64,000 nucleotides of DNA, taken from Sinohyriopsis cumingii (lineage: Eukaryota; Mollusca; Bivalvia; Unionida; Unionidae). The DNA lies in the NCBI GenBank assembly GCA_028554795.2, contig CM068832.1, forward strand, positions 81,735,180 to 81,799,179. Reading direction: 5' to 3'. Under the pieces are notes generated by a model. The model was not told the DNA's origin. It saw nothing but the letters and a program-made list of their open reading frames with translations, and did not search any database. Positions 23,013 through 33,668 of this stretch are shown piece after piece. Every line of letters begins with the position of its first letter. Within the stretch, counting starts at the first letter, position 1. A program made the translations under genes and the position numbers.

Positions 23013-23214
23013 ACTGATTAATTAGAGTAGGTAATTTGTTTGAGACAGGACAGATGGTGTAATACAACTTGAATTATAGACAGATAATGTACTTCAACTT
23101 TGATCAGGGTAGACTTTGTACAGCAGCTCAAATCTGGAGATATCTCACTAAAATGGATAAACTACTACAGGTGGAATTGGGGTAAATAATGTACTTTGGC
23201 TTAACTCAGATAAT

Positions 23215-24420
23215 GTAACACACTTTGAATTAGGCTGGATAATATGCTAATGTGCTGTACCTTGAACCAGGGTAGATAATGTACTTCAGATTGAATCAGG
23301 GTAGGTAATGTAGTACAGATTGAATCAGGGTAGATAATGTAGTACAGATTGAATCAGGGTAGATAATGTAGTACAGATTGAATCAGGGTAGATAATGTAG
23401 TACAGATTGAATCAGGATATTGCACACCAGCTTGAATCTGGATAGATGATCTAATATATAATGTAGTACAGCTTGAATCAGGGTAGATAATGTAGTACAG
23501 ATTGACTCAGGGTAGATAATGTAGTACAGATTGACTCAGGGTAGATAATGTGGTACAGATTGACTCAGGGTAGATAATGTGGTACAGATTGACTCAGGGT
23601 AGATAATGTGGTACAGATTGACTCAGGGTAGATAATGTGGTACAGATTGACTCAGGGTAGATAATGTGGTACAGATTGACTCAGGGTAGATAATGTGGTA
23701 CAGATTGACTCAGGGTAGATAATGTGGTACAGATTGACTCAGGGTAGATAATGTGGTACAGATTGACTCAGGGTAGATAATGTGGTACAGATTGACTCAG
23801 GGTAGATAATGTGGTACAGATTGACTCAGGGTAGATAATGTGGTACAGATTGACTCAGGGTAGATAATGTGGTACAGATTGACTCAGGGTAGATAATGTA
23901 GTACAGATTGAATCAGGATATTGCACACCAGCTTGAATCTGGATAGATAATCTAATATATAATGTAGTACAGCTTGAATCAGGGTAGATAATGTAGTACA
24001 GCTTGAATCAGGGTAGATAATGTAGTACAGATTGAATCAGGGTAGATAATGTAGTACAGATTGAATCAGGGTAGATAATGTAGTACAGATTGACTCAGGG
24101 TAGATAATGTAGTACAGATTGACTCAGGGTAGATAATGTAGTACAGATTGAATCAGGATAGATAATGTGGTACAGATTGAATCAGGACATTGCACATCAG
24201 CTTGAATCTGGATAGTAAATCTAATAGATAATGTAGTACAGCTTGAATCAGGGTAGACAATGTAATACAGCTTGAATTAGGGTAGATAATATACAGCCTG
24301 AATCTGGGTAGATAATGTAATGCAGCTTGAATCAGGGTAGATAATGTAATACAACTTGAATCGGAATAGATAACATAGTACAGCTTGAATCTGGGTTGTT
24401 AATCTAGTATAGTTTCAACT
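23215..24420. repeat. 29-bp minisatellite, ~40 copies
   Basis: The unit is GATTGACTCAGGGTAGATAA followed by TGTGGTACA. A homogeneous core (23480-23890) of GACTCAGGG...GTGGTACA copies is flanked by GAATCAGGG...GTAGTACA copies. A ~60-bp insert-like variant (ATTGCACACCAGCTTGAATC and TCTAATATATAATGTAG) appears three times (near 23415, 23910 and 24185), so a larger block was itself duplicated. It ends 57 bp before the last ACADL exon. Confidence 0.95.
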
Positions 24421-24477
24421 GGAGGATGAGGTTGAATTATGATAGACAATATGTTACCTCTTGATTCATGGTTTCAG

Positions 24478-24658
24478 GTGCAGTGATCAGCAGAACAAGA
24501 TTGCCACGCAGTGTCTGCAGATGCATGGAGGATGGGGCTACATGTGGGAATATCCCATAGCTCGGGCATTCGTTGATGCCCGTGTTCAACCAATCTATGG
24601 AGGCAGCAATGAAATCATGAAGGAGTTGATAGCCAGAAAAATTGTTGCAGATAAATGA
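24478..24658 (+). CDS. ACADL: Long-chain acyl-CoA dehydrogenase, last exon with stop
   Basis: The first base completes the split Trp codon. The exon then encodes CSDQQNKIATQCLQMHGGWG, YMWEYPIARAFVDARVQPIYGGSNEI and MKELIARKIVADK, stop TGA at 24656-24658. The GGWGYMWEYPIA and IYGGSNEIM blocks bind FAD and close the active site. At the position where medium-chain enzymes have their catalytic Glu (YEGT) this protein has Gly (YGGS), as LCADs do; this confirms the subfamily. There is no peroxisomal C-terminal tripeptide. The acceptor is TTTCAG at 24472-24477. Reading from an internal ATG in the upstream intron would be wrong. Confidence 0.96.
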
Positions 24659-26149
24659 TGAGGATTAGGTTTATGCCCTGGGAGAAAGAAAAGGAACATG
24701 CAGTGGTTATTAATATTATTGTACTGTTAAGATGCTTGACACATACATAAGGGCGAAAAGTGGCCAAATTATTAAATTCTGAATCTGACTGTTCATTCAG
24801 ACATCAACACAATTATTTCAAATCTTCCATACAGTAGACAATACAAGTTAGGAATTTAAAATTCACAGAACATCCTTGTTCACTTTATTACATACCTACT
24901 GTATTAATACATGCTATTATTTTAGGAGCCATTGAATGTCTTTGGTCAGTCCATTACAAAGTAGTATGGGAAATATAGTAGCATGCTGTACAATGGCAAC
25001 AGGTAAGAGAATTTAGTACTTGAGTACTCAATACCTCAAGACTCAGAATGTAATTAAAATGCTATATATATGTAGTTAGATGAGGGAACATATCCCTCCT
25101 TTTACTGGACATTTTGGAATGGGGACTAAAATATAGGAAACATATCCCTACTTTTCCTGGACATATTTGGAACTGGGACTAAAAAATATTTATTCTTTTT
25201 CTGTCAGTATAAAGCATCTTTTTGTTGCTTATATTTTTACATTCATGAAAACTGCTCAAAATCATTGTCACAACAAAATTTAAGCTTTCCTTCTTTCTCT
25301 GCAAAATAGGTACTTTTGTTGTGATTAGGGATTTGTGTTAACTACATTTGCAGAATGCATGCAGAATTATTGTCTGCAATATCATTCATTTTTTGGTACA
25401 AATTAGAGGCAACACTTTGAAGAAGAAAATCATAATAACCATTTGGCAGCTGTCATTAGTTGAAGATAATATACCCAACATGTATCCTCTACTTAATGCA
25501 GTACCACCAGTACAGTCGGATTCATTGGCCGAGTCATGGTTGTGGACATTACTGTTTCTATATACATAGACTTTTTAATGGATGATGAGGAATGACATCG
25601 ATGCCTACATCTGTGATTAAAAATTTAAAATTTTAAAAGGTTAGCTTTTCTTAATTTGATTCTGTTCTCAGGGTTTGCTGTCAGTGTAGCTATCAAAATT
25701 ATATTTTATTTTATAGATCTTTAAATAAAAGATATAAAAAGAGAGTTAATGGTGTTATTTTTACATTTCCCAACTCTATACATGACCAAACATGTATTGG
25801 TCCAAGCACTTAATATTGTCTATACAAGAATTGTGGGACCAATATATTTTTTATACCTTGGATACTTTATGATTTACAAGTTTATGTCCATTCAGTCTGA
25901 GCTTAATTAGTATTACTACCCAAACATGTTGAACAAATGAAACTTGTACATGATTTCATCTGAGACTTGTAAAGTGCAATGATTCACCTACTTGGGTTGT
26001 ATTGGCATGGTTTTCATTGGATACAAATCTTCATGGTTTTCATTGGGTTCTAGTGTTCATGGTTTTCATTGGGTTCCAATGTGCATGGTTTTCAGTGGGT
26101 TCCAATGTTCATGGTTTTTGTTGTTACTGCAAACTAAGAATTTAAATAC
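24659..26149. other. ACADL 3' flank, probable 3' UTR then intergenic
   Basis: No further gene. Two short tandem duplications occur: ACATATCCCT(C/A)CTTTT units at 25088 and 25140, and four ~30-bp units with CATGGTTTTCATTGGGTTC at 26005-26120. Confidence 0.6.
25724..25729 (+). promoter_or_regulatory. Candidate poly(A) signal for ACADL
   Basis: A canonical AATAAA lies about 1.07 kb after the stop codon in AT-rich sequence. No canonical AATAAA is obvious closer to the stop; ATTAAA variants occur nearer (around 24769). The actual cleavage site cannot be set from sequence alone. Confidence 0.4.
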
Positions 26150-26153
26150 TTAA

Positions 26154-26935
26154 CCCGTTACCTCATGCAAGCGTCTTTGGATGCCTTTACACCATTTGCA
26201 TGGCAGCGCCTTTTGACACCTCTTCAAGTTGCATGGAGGCGCCTTTTGATGTCAGCTGTAAACATCAGCGATTTTAAGCCAGTTTTCATAGCGCCACCTT
26301 CGGGGAAAACCCACTTTTAGATACTACATTCATTTCTGCAAATGACAATTGCGTCAGATCACGTGGTTACTTTTTATGCACTGGTCGGTATCTGCTATTT
26401 AAAGTAACTGAGTCGTAATCTCCACTCTTCAAAATGGCGGTCACATATTTCATTCAGTACTTATGAAGTTTTCACAATTAGAATCACAACTATGGAAGAT
26501 TCAGTAACCAGGTAAAGGCTCTGATATTGATGTAGGCAGCAATTAGTTTTTATAAATTATCAAATTCAGATGACTTAGTGATGTAGATGCAGACAAAAAA
26601 CTTGTAAATTTTGAGTATGGGAAATGGCAGCTACGGTTGGTCACGCAGCCTCACTGACATGACGGTGAATGAGTTCTCTCAAGATTTTAAAGCACATACA
26701 AAATTCTTCAATGAAAAATAATTACAGCTATAACAATTGGACTTTACTCTTAAATTTCTCCACATATAATAGATGTGTACCAAAAACGTAAAATGGTTAA
26801 AATTGCTGTTAAACGTAACATACAATACATTGCTTAACAGTTCACAGGCAGGCCTATGCATATGCTGTCGACTAGGCAACGTGTTCTATTTATAGCGCGC
26901 TGCACTTTGTCACTATGCTCTATGAGGTAAAGAGG
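26154..26935. mobile_element. Non-autonomous piggyBac-type element with TTAA borders
   Basis: The element is bounded by TTAA at 26150-26153 and TTAA at 26936-26939. The inner ends form imperfect inverted repeats: CCCGTTACCTCAT on the left and ATGAGGTAAAGAGG on the right. A TTAA target duplication with short CCC-like termini is the hallmark of piggyBac elements. The 782-bp interior has no transposase; two internal repeats of CATGGCAGCGCCTTTTGA / CATGGAGGCGCCTTTTGA lie near the left end. It is a deletion derivative or MITE. Confidence 0.7.
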
Positions 26936-26947
26936 TTAAATTATGAC

Positions 26948-27385
26948 CCTTTGTTGGAAATTATCTGGTGTTGTAGGGCTTCTGAGTAAGCATAAAATAC
27001 AAAAAGTAGTATGGAAAGTGCACATGTATATTGCATATAGGAAATGATCTGGTGGGGTAGGGCTTCAGAGTGAGTATAAAATACAAAAAGTAGTATGGAA
27101 AGTGCACATGTATATTGCATATAGGAAATGATCTGGTGGGGTAGGGCTTCTGAGTGACTATAAAATACAAAAAGTACTATGGAAAGTGTACAAGTATATT
27201 GCATATAGGAAATGATCTAGTGGGGTATGGCTTCTGAGTGAGTATAAAATGAAAAAAGCACTAGCAAAGTGTACGAGTATATTGTATATAAGAAATGATC
27301 TGGTGGGGTAGCACTACAGATCGAGTATAAAATACAAAAAGTAGTATGTCAAGTGTACGAGTTTATTGCATATAGGAAATTGTTA
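26948..27385. repeat. ~84-bp minisatellite, 5 copies
   Basis: The unit contains GAAATGATCTGGTGGGGTAG, GGCTTCTGAGTGAGTATAAA and GTGCACATGTATATTGCATA. It starts about 10 bp after the piggyBac-type element. Long minus-strand frames across it are repeat artefacts. Confidence 0.93.
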
Positions 27386-27589
27386 ATAAGATATTAGTAC
27401 ACAAATCAAGTCGATATTAAAGCCAAATTTTTTTTTGTTGCCATTGGATACTTGAGTCAGTGTTACCTAAATTAAGGAAAGTCCATGATCTTGTGCAGCA
27501 AAGTATGGTTATTCCTTTGTAAAAATCCAGGAAAATCCTTATCTTTTACATATAAATATGGAATTGTTTGTATCAAAATGCATGAATGC

Positions 27590-28135
27590 CCATGATCTTG
27601 TACAGATCAGTATGGCACCCCTTGTTCAAGTCCGTCAGGGTCCTTGATCTTGTACACATCAGTATGGAATTCCTTCATTAAAATAAAGGTAAGACCTTTA
27701 TTTTGTACACATCAGTATGGAATTCCTTCATTAAAATTTAGGAAAGTCCTTTATTTTGTACAGATCAGTATGGAATTCCTTCATTAAAATTTAGGAAAGT
27801 CCTTTATTTTGTACAGATCAGTATGGAATTCCTTCATTAAAATTTAGGAAAGTCCTTTATTTTGTACAGATCAGTATGGAATTCCTTCATTAAAATTTAG
27901 GAAAGTCTTTTATTTTGTACAGATCAGTATGGAATTCCTTCATTAAAATTTAGGAAAGTCCTTTATTTTGTACAGATCAGTATGGAATTCCTTCATTAAA
28001 ATTTAGGAAAGTCCTTTGTTTTGTACAGATCAGTATGGAATTCCTTCATTAAAATTTAGGAAAGTCCTTTATTTTGTACAGATCAGTATGGAATTCCTTC
28101 ATTAAAATCCAGGAAAGTCCTTATCTTCTACAGGT
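27590..28135. repeat. 53-bp minisatellite, ~10 copies
   Basis: The unit contains CAGATCAGTATGGAATTCCT, TCATTAAAATTTAGGAAAGT and CCTTTATTTTGTA. The central copies are nearly identical; both edges are diverged (from ~27480). It directly borders the promoter-like module at 28145. Confidence 0.95.
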
Positions 28136-28144
28136 TAGTATGGT

Positions 28145-28312
28145 GAATTATTCTGGAAACTCCGTCATTCTGCATGGGTGAATGTTCTAGAAAATCACAT
28201 GACTGAATTATTATGGAAATTACGTCATTCTGTGTGGGTTTATTTGACGATAAAAGACAGCCAGACTCATTTTGTCTCTGTCAGTCTCGAAATACATCAG
28301 AAGTGAATAAAG
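28145..28312 (+). promoter_or_regulatory. Promoter-like module: heat-shock elements, TATA, initiator, splice donor
   Basis: Three GAA/TTC arrays fit heat-shock elements: GAATTATTCTGGAA (28145-28158), GAATGTTCTAGAA (28180-28192, a perfect three-pentamer site) and GAATTATTATGGAA (28205-28218). CRE-like CGTCATT copies lie after the first and third. A TATA-like GATAAAAG at 28249-28256 is followed ~31 bp later by an initiator TCAGTC (28281-28286). A consensus donor AAAG|GTAAGTGA follows at 28313. It reads like a stress-inducible core promoter with a short untranslated first exon. Which gene or element it drives is not visible. Confidence 0.45.
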
Positions 28313-28797
28313 GTAAGTGAAATATTGTCTTGAATTATGTTGTTAATTATCACAGATGGTTAGATTATTATAGCAAATTTGTTACATTGATTTTAAAAAA
28401 AATATATTAATTAGTCATATAAATGTTACGTGGTAACAAGCAAGTTAACCACTGAGTTACTTTGCTAGAGAAAGCATTAGCATGACAGAATTATCTCCCT
28501 TTAATAATAGAAGTCTCAGAATAAATAACTGTTCAATCATGACATTTTACCCAGCATAAAAAACACCTTACATGTTTCATGACTGGGTAAACTTATAAAA
28601 TTATATATATATTATATGAAATGGGAAACTTTACCACCAATGAATAGAAGTCTCAGAATGAATAAATAATTGTTCTATTAATAATTATTTTGACAAAAAT
28701 TAAATATTGATATAATATTAGTACCAATACTATTTAATTACTCTATCGGAGATATCTTAGCTTGACAGAGCTATCTCCCTTTAACAATAATGAAAAG
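28313..28797. other. AT-rich spacer with repeated TTATCTCCCTTT motif
   Basis: TTATCTCCCTTTAATAATAG near 28489 and GCTATCTCCCTTTAACAATA near 28769 share a core I recall as abundant in mollusc genomes. AATAGAAGTCTCAGAAT also occurs twice (28507 and 28645). No gene seen. Confidence 0.5.
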
Positions 28798-29151
28798 TTA
28801 TCTTGTTTTTATATTTAACGAAAAAGCAGATCTGGTAATATTTTCTGTGATGCACTGAACCGAGCACCGGCAAATATCAAAATATTTGCCAGCAAAGTTC
28901 ATTGATTGAAATATTTCTTCACCAGTCCCTGTATTTACAAATTTAACTTTTTTTCCACTTGTTTTACATCTCCCAGTGTTTCCAAATTTCCAATTCATGC
29001 TATGTGTGATTAATCGTAAATTATATAAAGAGTTATTGAGTTTACTGCCATTGATATGATCAATCACAAGACCATCTTCGAGTACACCCAGAAAACATTT
29101 GTAGACAAAGTTATGATAAAGATAATTTTTCTCCCCCCACCCAGCGCACAA
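28798..29151 (-). CDS. HNH endonuclease with NUMOD-like C-terminus, virus/mobile type
   Basis: The 117-codon open frame encodes an HNH_3-type core, YLYHNFVYKCFLG, VIDHINGSKLNNSLYNLRLIT, with the catalytic His and following Asn residues intact. It is followed by a Lys-rich linker and a helix-turn-helix-like segment (SMNFAGKYFDICRCSVQCIT) resembling the NUMOD1 DNA-binding repeat. The frame is open upstream of the first ATG, to about 29190 (KSIWFLINTGYLKL), so the true N-terminus or a 5' exon may lie further upstream. Such enzymes are typical of phages, large DNA viruses and mobile elements, not of animal host genes. Function as a homing-type nuclease is inferred. Confidence 0.7.
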   Translation of the reverse strand: MCAGWGEKNYLYHNFVYKCFLGVLEDGLVIDHINGSKLNNSLYNLRLITHSMNWKFGNTGRCKTSGKKVKFVNTGTGEEIFQSMNFAGKYFDICRCSVQCITENITRSAFSLNIKTR

Positions 29152-30169
29152 TTTGAGGTACCCAGTATTAATGAGAAACCAAATAGATTTTTTTAGTTAA
29201 AAGTGCCTGATTACACCATCACGGGGTGCTTCAAAGTAATTAATTGTTTAAATGATTATTTGCCTAAATTATTATTTTGAAAATCAAGCTAGATAATCTT
29301 TCATATTTCTTATAACTTTATCATTATTATCAGTGTTATTTTTTTTATCATAATATCTTTTGAGCTCTATATTTTTTTACCATCACATTGCATACATAAC
29401 TGCGTTTCTCCTCTAACTCCAACACCACACTTCAGGCACTGTTTTGGTCCTAAACTCCCTCTCCATACACACTTTGCAAATGATATCAGCAGAATTCGTT
29501 TACACAAGCTTTGTCACAAGGAATTTTAGAAGCTCTCTTAAGCCATTCTCGACTCTAATTAATGCGAGGAACGCCACATATAGCCATGCATATAAAACAG
29601 GTTTATTTGTATAACTCACCCATAGTACACCACTCACTCGCCAAAATTCAAAAGTATATAACAAATTTAAATATCTAAATTATATCAAGATTATCAAATG
29701 AATTTGTGATATCCATATTGAAATATAAACTAAGACAACTGGGATATTTGACAGTCTTGCTGACCCTACACAAAAACTATATAGCACACACACGATATAT
29801 CATATAGACACATAGCAAACACGTGACTTAGGAAGTCTCTGGCAAAGGTCACACAGAAACTAAGGGAAGTGAATTCAAGTAAGGTCAAAGAAACCTGATC
29901 GGATGAACACCCTATAGATAACACGAGGGACATTTAATAAATACCCCATACAAAATTTTACTTAAAAAATTTTTTTGATCAAATTCTTATACATGTATTA
30001 AAATGAACAAACAACACACCTTTGAAGGAAACACTTAAAAATAAAACACCTTTTCTTTTTTTCGAAAAGTGTGTATGGGGCATCTGTCGGGTGACACCCC
30101 CCAATTTTTTAAATTCTTAAACAGTTGTTCAGAATTGTATTAACACCTACACACAGACTCACAAGATAA
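29152..30169. other. AT-rich spacer between HNH and helicase relics
   Basis: No coding region could be recognised. It may be interior sequence of the same foreign element, but nothing in it proves that. Confidence 0.4.
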
Positions 30170-30930
30170 ATGAAAGAAAGAAATATTAAATCGTGCACTT
30201 ATCATAAATTATTTCGATGGAAGAGAGATAAATGGACTCCTAAACGAAAGGGAGAGAAATATATTCCAAGGATTATTGTTTGGGAGGTAATATTCACAGT
30301 TTCATTAGAAACGTTAAAAATATTTCTTGATTGGTTATTGACAAAAAATACTGCTGCAATAATGTGTGGCGATCATGGTCAACCACCACCTTTTGTTGGA
30401 TTTTCTTCACATAAATAGCTGAGGAATTGTGTAGATTATTATGAAGAAATAACTGATGATCATAGAACGCTTGATTCAGAATTTAGAGAGTTTCAGAAAT
30501 TAATCAGAATACAACTGAATAAAATTTGAGGTTCAGTGTGAAATAATGCATGAAATAATTTTAGAAACTCTTATTACAATTTTTTTGGAATTTATGGAGA
30601 CCAAATGATTTGATAGTTGCAAGCATAAAGATAGTTTGTGATACACTTCAACAACAATTATTTATGTTACATAAAGAAAACAATTCAGGTCTACCTGTAC
30701 CATTATGTTGTCGAACAGGAAATACATGCAAACAGAATATTGAATTTCAGACTCCTTGACCGATGACAAGAGTCAAGAAAGAAACAAAATCATGTGTTAA
30801 ATGATATTGTTTAGTTCCTGTCAGTGTTGTTGAGAGCGCTTTAATTATGGACAAAACTCCATGGACGCTAGGATACGCAATGATGATTCATTCATCACAA
30901 GGATTAACCAAGAAGTTGCCTGACACCAAC
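30170..30930 (+). pseudogene. Decayed SF1 (Pif1/RecD-like) helicase
   Basis: The 5' part (30170-30418, 82 codons) is open and contains TYHKLFRWKRD and IPRIIVWEVIF, a degraded Walker B (the usual DE pair reads EV), then IMCGDHGQPPPF, the helicase motif III pattern GDxxQ. After a stop at 30416 coding-like sequence continues (EEITDDHRTLDSEFREFQKL). Near 30880-30905 it shows YAMMIHSSQGLT, the motif V/VI region (xxTIHxxQGxT) of SF1 helicases. Stops and frameshifts separate these blocks. No N-terminal Walker A block is seen, so the copy is also 5'-truncated. Confidence 0.7.
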
Positions 30931-30996
30931 TTTATGGTCTGCTAATTAACTTGTCAAATTACTGCTTGTGCGGATTCCCAGGTGTATATTCTTTTC

Positions 30997-31200
30997 AAGT
31001 TTTGCAGTAATTTTGTTTTGCCATAAAGGATACGTTTTAAACACTACTTACTATTCATTGTTCTTTCTCTTTAACTTAATAACTTATTAAATTTATAAAA
31101 TGTTGAACTTTTCCGATTGGTTTATAATAAAATTGGTTTGGTTTGCTTAATATCTCTTAGTGGCATATTTACAATGAATTTTCTAAAAGTGATTATAAAC
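30997..31200. repeat. ~200-bp dispersed repeat, copy 1 (partner at 34529-34740)
   Basis: Shares, at roughly 70-75% identity by eye, blocks such as GGATACGTT(T/G)TAAACAC, AACTTA(A/G)TAAC(T/C)TATTAAATTTATA and TGGTATCTCTT / TAATATCTCTT with 34529-34740. Both copies are in the same orientation. Copy 1 lies directly downstream of the helicase relic. Confidence 0.7.
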
Positions 31201-32812
31201 CTGACCTAGATTCTAGTTAAAAGTTTTGACGGAATGAGACTAAATAATGCATTCCATTTTCATAGCTCGGTGTATAAACAGTACACCTTTTCCAAGATGT
31301 ACTCAGGATAGACTGACATAACGTGGGTCATGAAAATACTAGGGTAGTATTCCGTGTGTCCAGAATTATTATGATTTTAAACAATGTTTCGATGCGTGTT
31401 TCAAACCATAAGTATTGCATTATTTTATGTATGTTATGTATATTTTATTTAATTATTTCTGATCTAAAATATATTTAAATTTAATTGTTTGTTAGTTTGA
31501 AATTTTCTCTTTATTTTTCTTTACATGCTATTGTAATGCAAATTTATTTACTGCAGATGATATTTTCCAGAAAATGATTTGACCTGACTGTTCGTTTTAG
31601 TAAACACTAGGTGTCGACCTGGATCTTAACCTTGATTCAACATTTAGTAACAGCCACGTCAACAAGTTCTTATTTTTTAAAAATTTTTTTTTATTGTGGG
31701 TCTTATTTGAGTGAGATCAAGGCTGTATTGAATACGTAACCCTAGACTTCTAAAATAATTTTTAGTGAAGTAAACAACTTTTATTCTCGGAGTAAAATGA
31801 TTAGGTCTTATCAAGAACATACAGGTGCTGCGTGATTTTTTTTTATGTAAACAATACCACGTGACCCTTATCCAGGGCGTAACATTCAAGTATTAAACTA
31901 TCGTATAGAAAAGTAAACACAGTAAGGTTATTACACCGGAAAGTGACCGTTGTGCCGTTTGTAGTTATTTCAGATTATTTGGATTCAAAAGGATTAATTA
32001 TTTTTGCATGGAAAACACGTACCCTTATGAAATTCTTGAACAAGGACAGCTTTCAACAATTTGTATTAACATTTCCAAAATTGGAGTGATATGTATTGTT
32101 TCTATAAGGAACTGTTGACTTCAACACACTACAGGTTATAGCATACGTTATCGTCTTCTATCATGATTTCTTCGTCGGAACTCTTAACTTGAAATCATTA
32201 GAACTTCTTAAGTTGTATTCGTGGATTATTCTTAGATTTTTGGATTTGATTTTACAACCGTATGTTCATATTTTTAATTTTTTTACAGAATATTTCCAGG
32301 GAAATAAATTATATTTTTCAATACTCGTTTTCACTTTTTTGTGTTGCTGTTTATTTGAGCATAACCATGTAACATAAGACGTCAATTAATTCTGAATAAA
32401 AGTTAATAGGAGCTTTTTCTGGTTTTATACCACATTAAGCATTTGAAGAAGTTGATGGTGGGGTGGTGCTGATACACGTTAGTGAAATTAGTGGATGAAC
32501 AGCTGGTATGAAGACTTCATATGATCCCATCGTATTTCTGGTATTCTAACCAAAGATTGTTTTAACAAAAAAAAAAAAAAAAAAAAACGTGTTCGGTAGA
32601 TACTACTAAAAAACAGAGGCAAAGATTAAATTCCATTCAAAATAACTGGGTTCCTTTAAATAAAATAGTTAAATAAACAGTTATCATGGAGAGTCTGTTT
32701 CTGATGGATGGAGACAATATGTACGAGAGAAATTTGAAACTATAAAAAGTCTGATATATGATGTAATAAATGGAGATGAACGTTTTACACTCTTCAACAC
32801 CACACAGATGAT
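31201..32812. other. Intergenic, no gene seen
   Basis: AT-rich. It contains a poly(A) run of ~18 at 32569-32586. No motif or exon was recognised. Confidence 0.5.
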
Positions 32813-33111
32813 CATTGTCTCAGAATAGAAGTCGAGTGGGTTTTTGGACTACATGAATAAGACAAACACAATGTGAGAAAGATGGAAATTTATGAAATGA
32901 ATAAAGAAAAATAGATGATGTAAAAATACAATGATTCTTTCACGCTCTCAACATACGATTGACTCAAAACACTCTACACAACATTCACACATTGAAAATA
33001 AACCAAAATATTAAGTCAATATGAAGTAAAGAGCCAATAAACCTCATGGACTGCAGATACGCTTCAAACAGTATTTTACACTTTAAGAGATTCACATAAT
33101 CTCGAATATGA

Positions 33112-33222
33112 ACTCTATTAAGATTCAAAATAATCTTATGAACACAACTAAGATTCAAAATAATCTTATGAACACAACTAAGATTCAAAATAATCTTATG
33201 AACACAACTAAGATTCAAATTA
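33112..33222. repeat. 30-bp tandem repeat, ~4 copies, within R1 copy A
   Basis: The unit is AAGATTCAAAATAATCTTAT plus GAACACAACT. It contains a short palindrome (AAGATT...AATCTT). The R1 partner at 47030-47096 has only about two units. Confidence 0.9.
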
Positions 33223-33532
33223 ATCATACGAACATAAAAATGCAATTGAACAACAATTGAACCAAACGTACGCTTCTAGACCCCTTGTACAGTCGCACGA
33301 TTCCTTGGGTTAGCCCACACTCTTATCGGCCGTTCCCACCCTTTATGGATCCAACACATGTACAGTGATACGTATACACACGTACATACAGCATACATCA
33401 CCATTTTTAATTTGCTACGTCTACGTCCGTGGCACAGACATACGTACATACATACGTACCGACAGCACGCATCCTTAAATACTCTGGAAACTCCAGACAG
33501 CTCTCAACAACTTTAGACAGCTTCAGACAGCT

Positions 33533-33668
33533 CTAGTCATAATCAAAGTCACAATCACAGTGACAGTCACAATCAGAGCGACAGACACAATCACAGCGAC
33601 ATGCACAATCACAGCGACATACACAATTAGAATCATGACCACAATCACAGCGACAGACACAATCAGCT
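33533..33668. repeat. 18-bp tandem repeat (ACAATCACAGCGACAGAC)
   Basis: About seven imperfect units. The period is divisible by three, giving a Cys/Asp-rich minus-strand frame that should not be called a gene. The R1 partner at 47440-47470 has a much shorter array. Confidence 0.88.

Larger units (their letters stand above)
4279..24658 (+). other. ACADL: ACADL gene, 3' part: four exons and three introns
   Basis: Exons 4279-4510, 8117-8332, 13044-13171 and 24478-24658 join without gap or frameshift to a protein segment of about 252 residues ending in a stop. This matches residues ~179-430 of the 430-residue vertebrate precursor. The introns are 3606, 4711 and 11306 bp, all GT-AG. The upstream exons (mitochondrial targeting peptide and N-terminal helical domain) must lie before the window or were not recognisable in the repeat-rich first 4 kb. 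The product oxidises long-chain and branched acyl-CoA to the 2-enoyl-CoA in the mitochondrial matrix, passing electrons to ETF. Confidence 0.93.
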
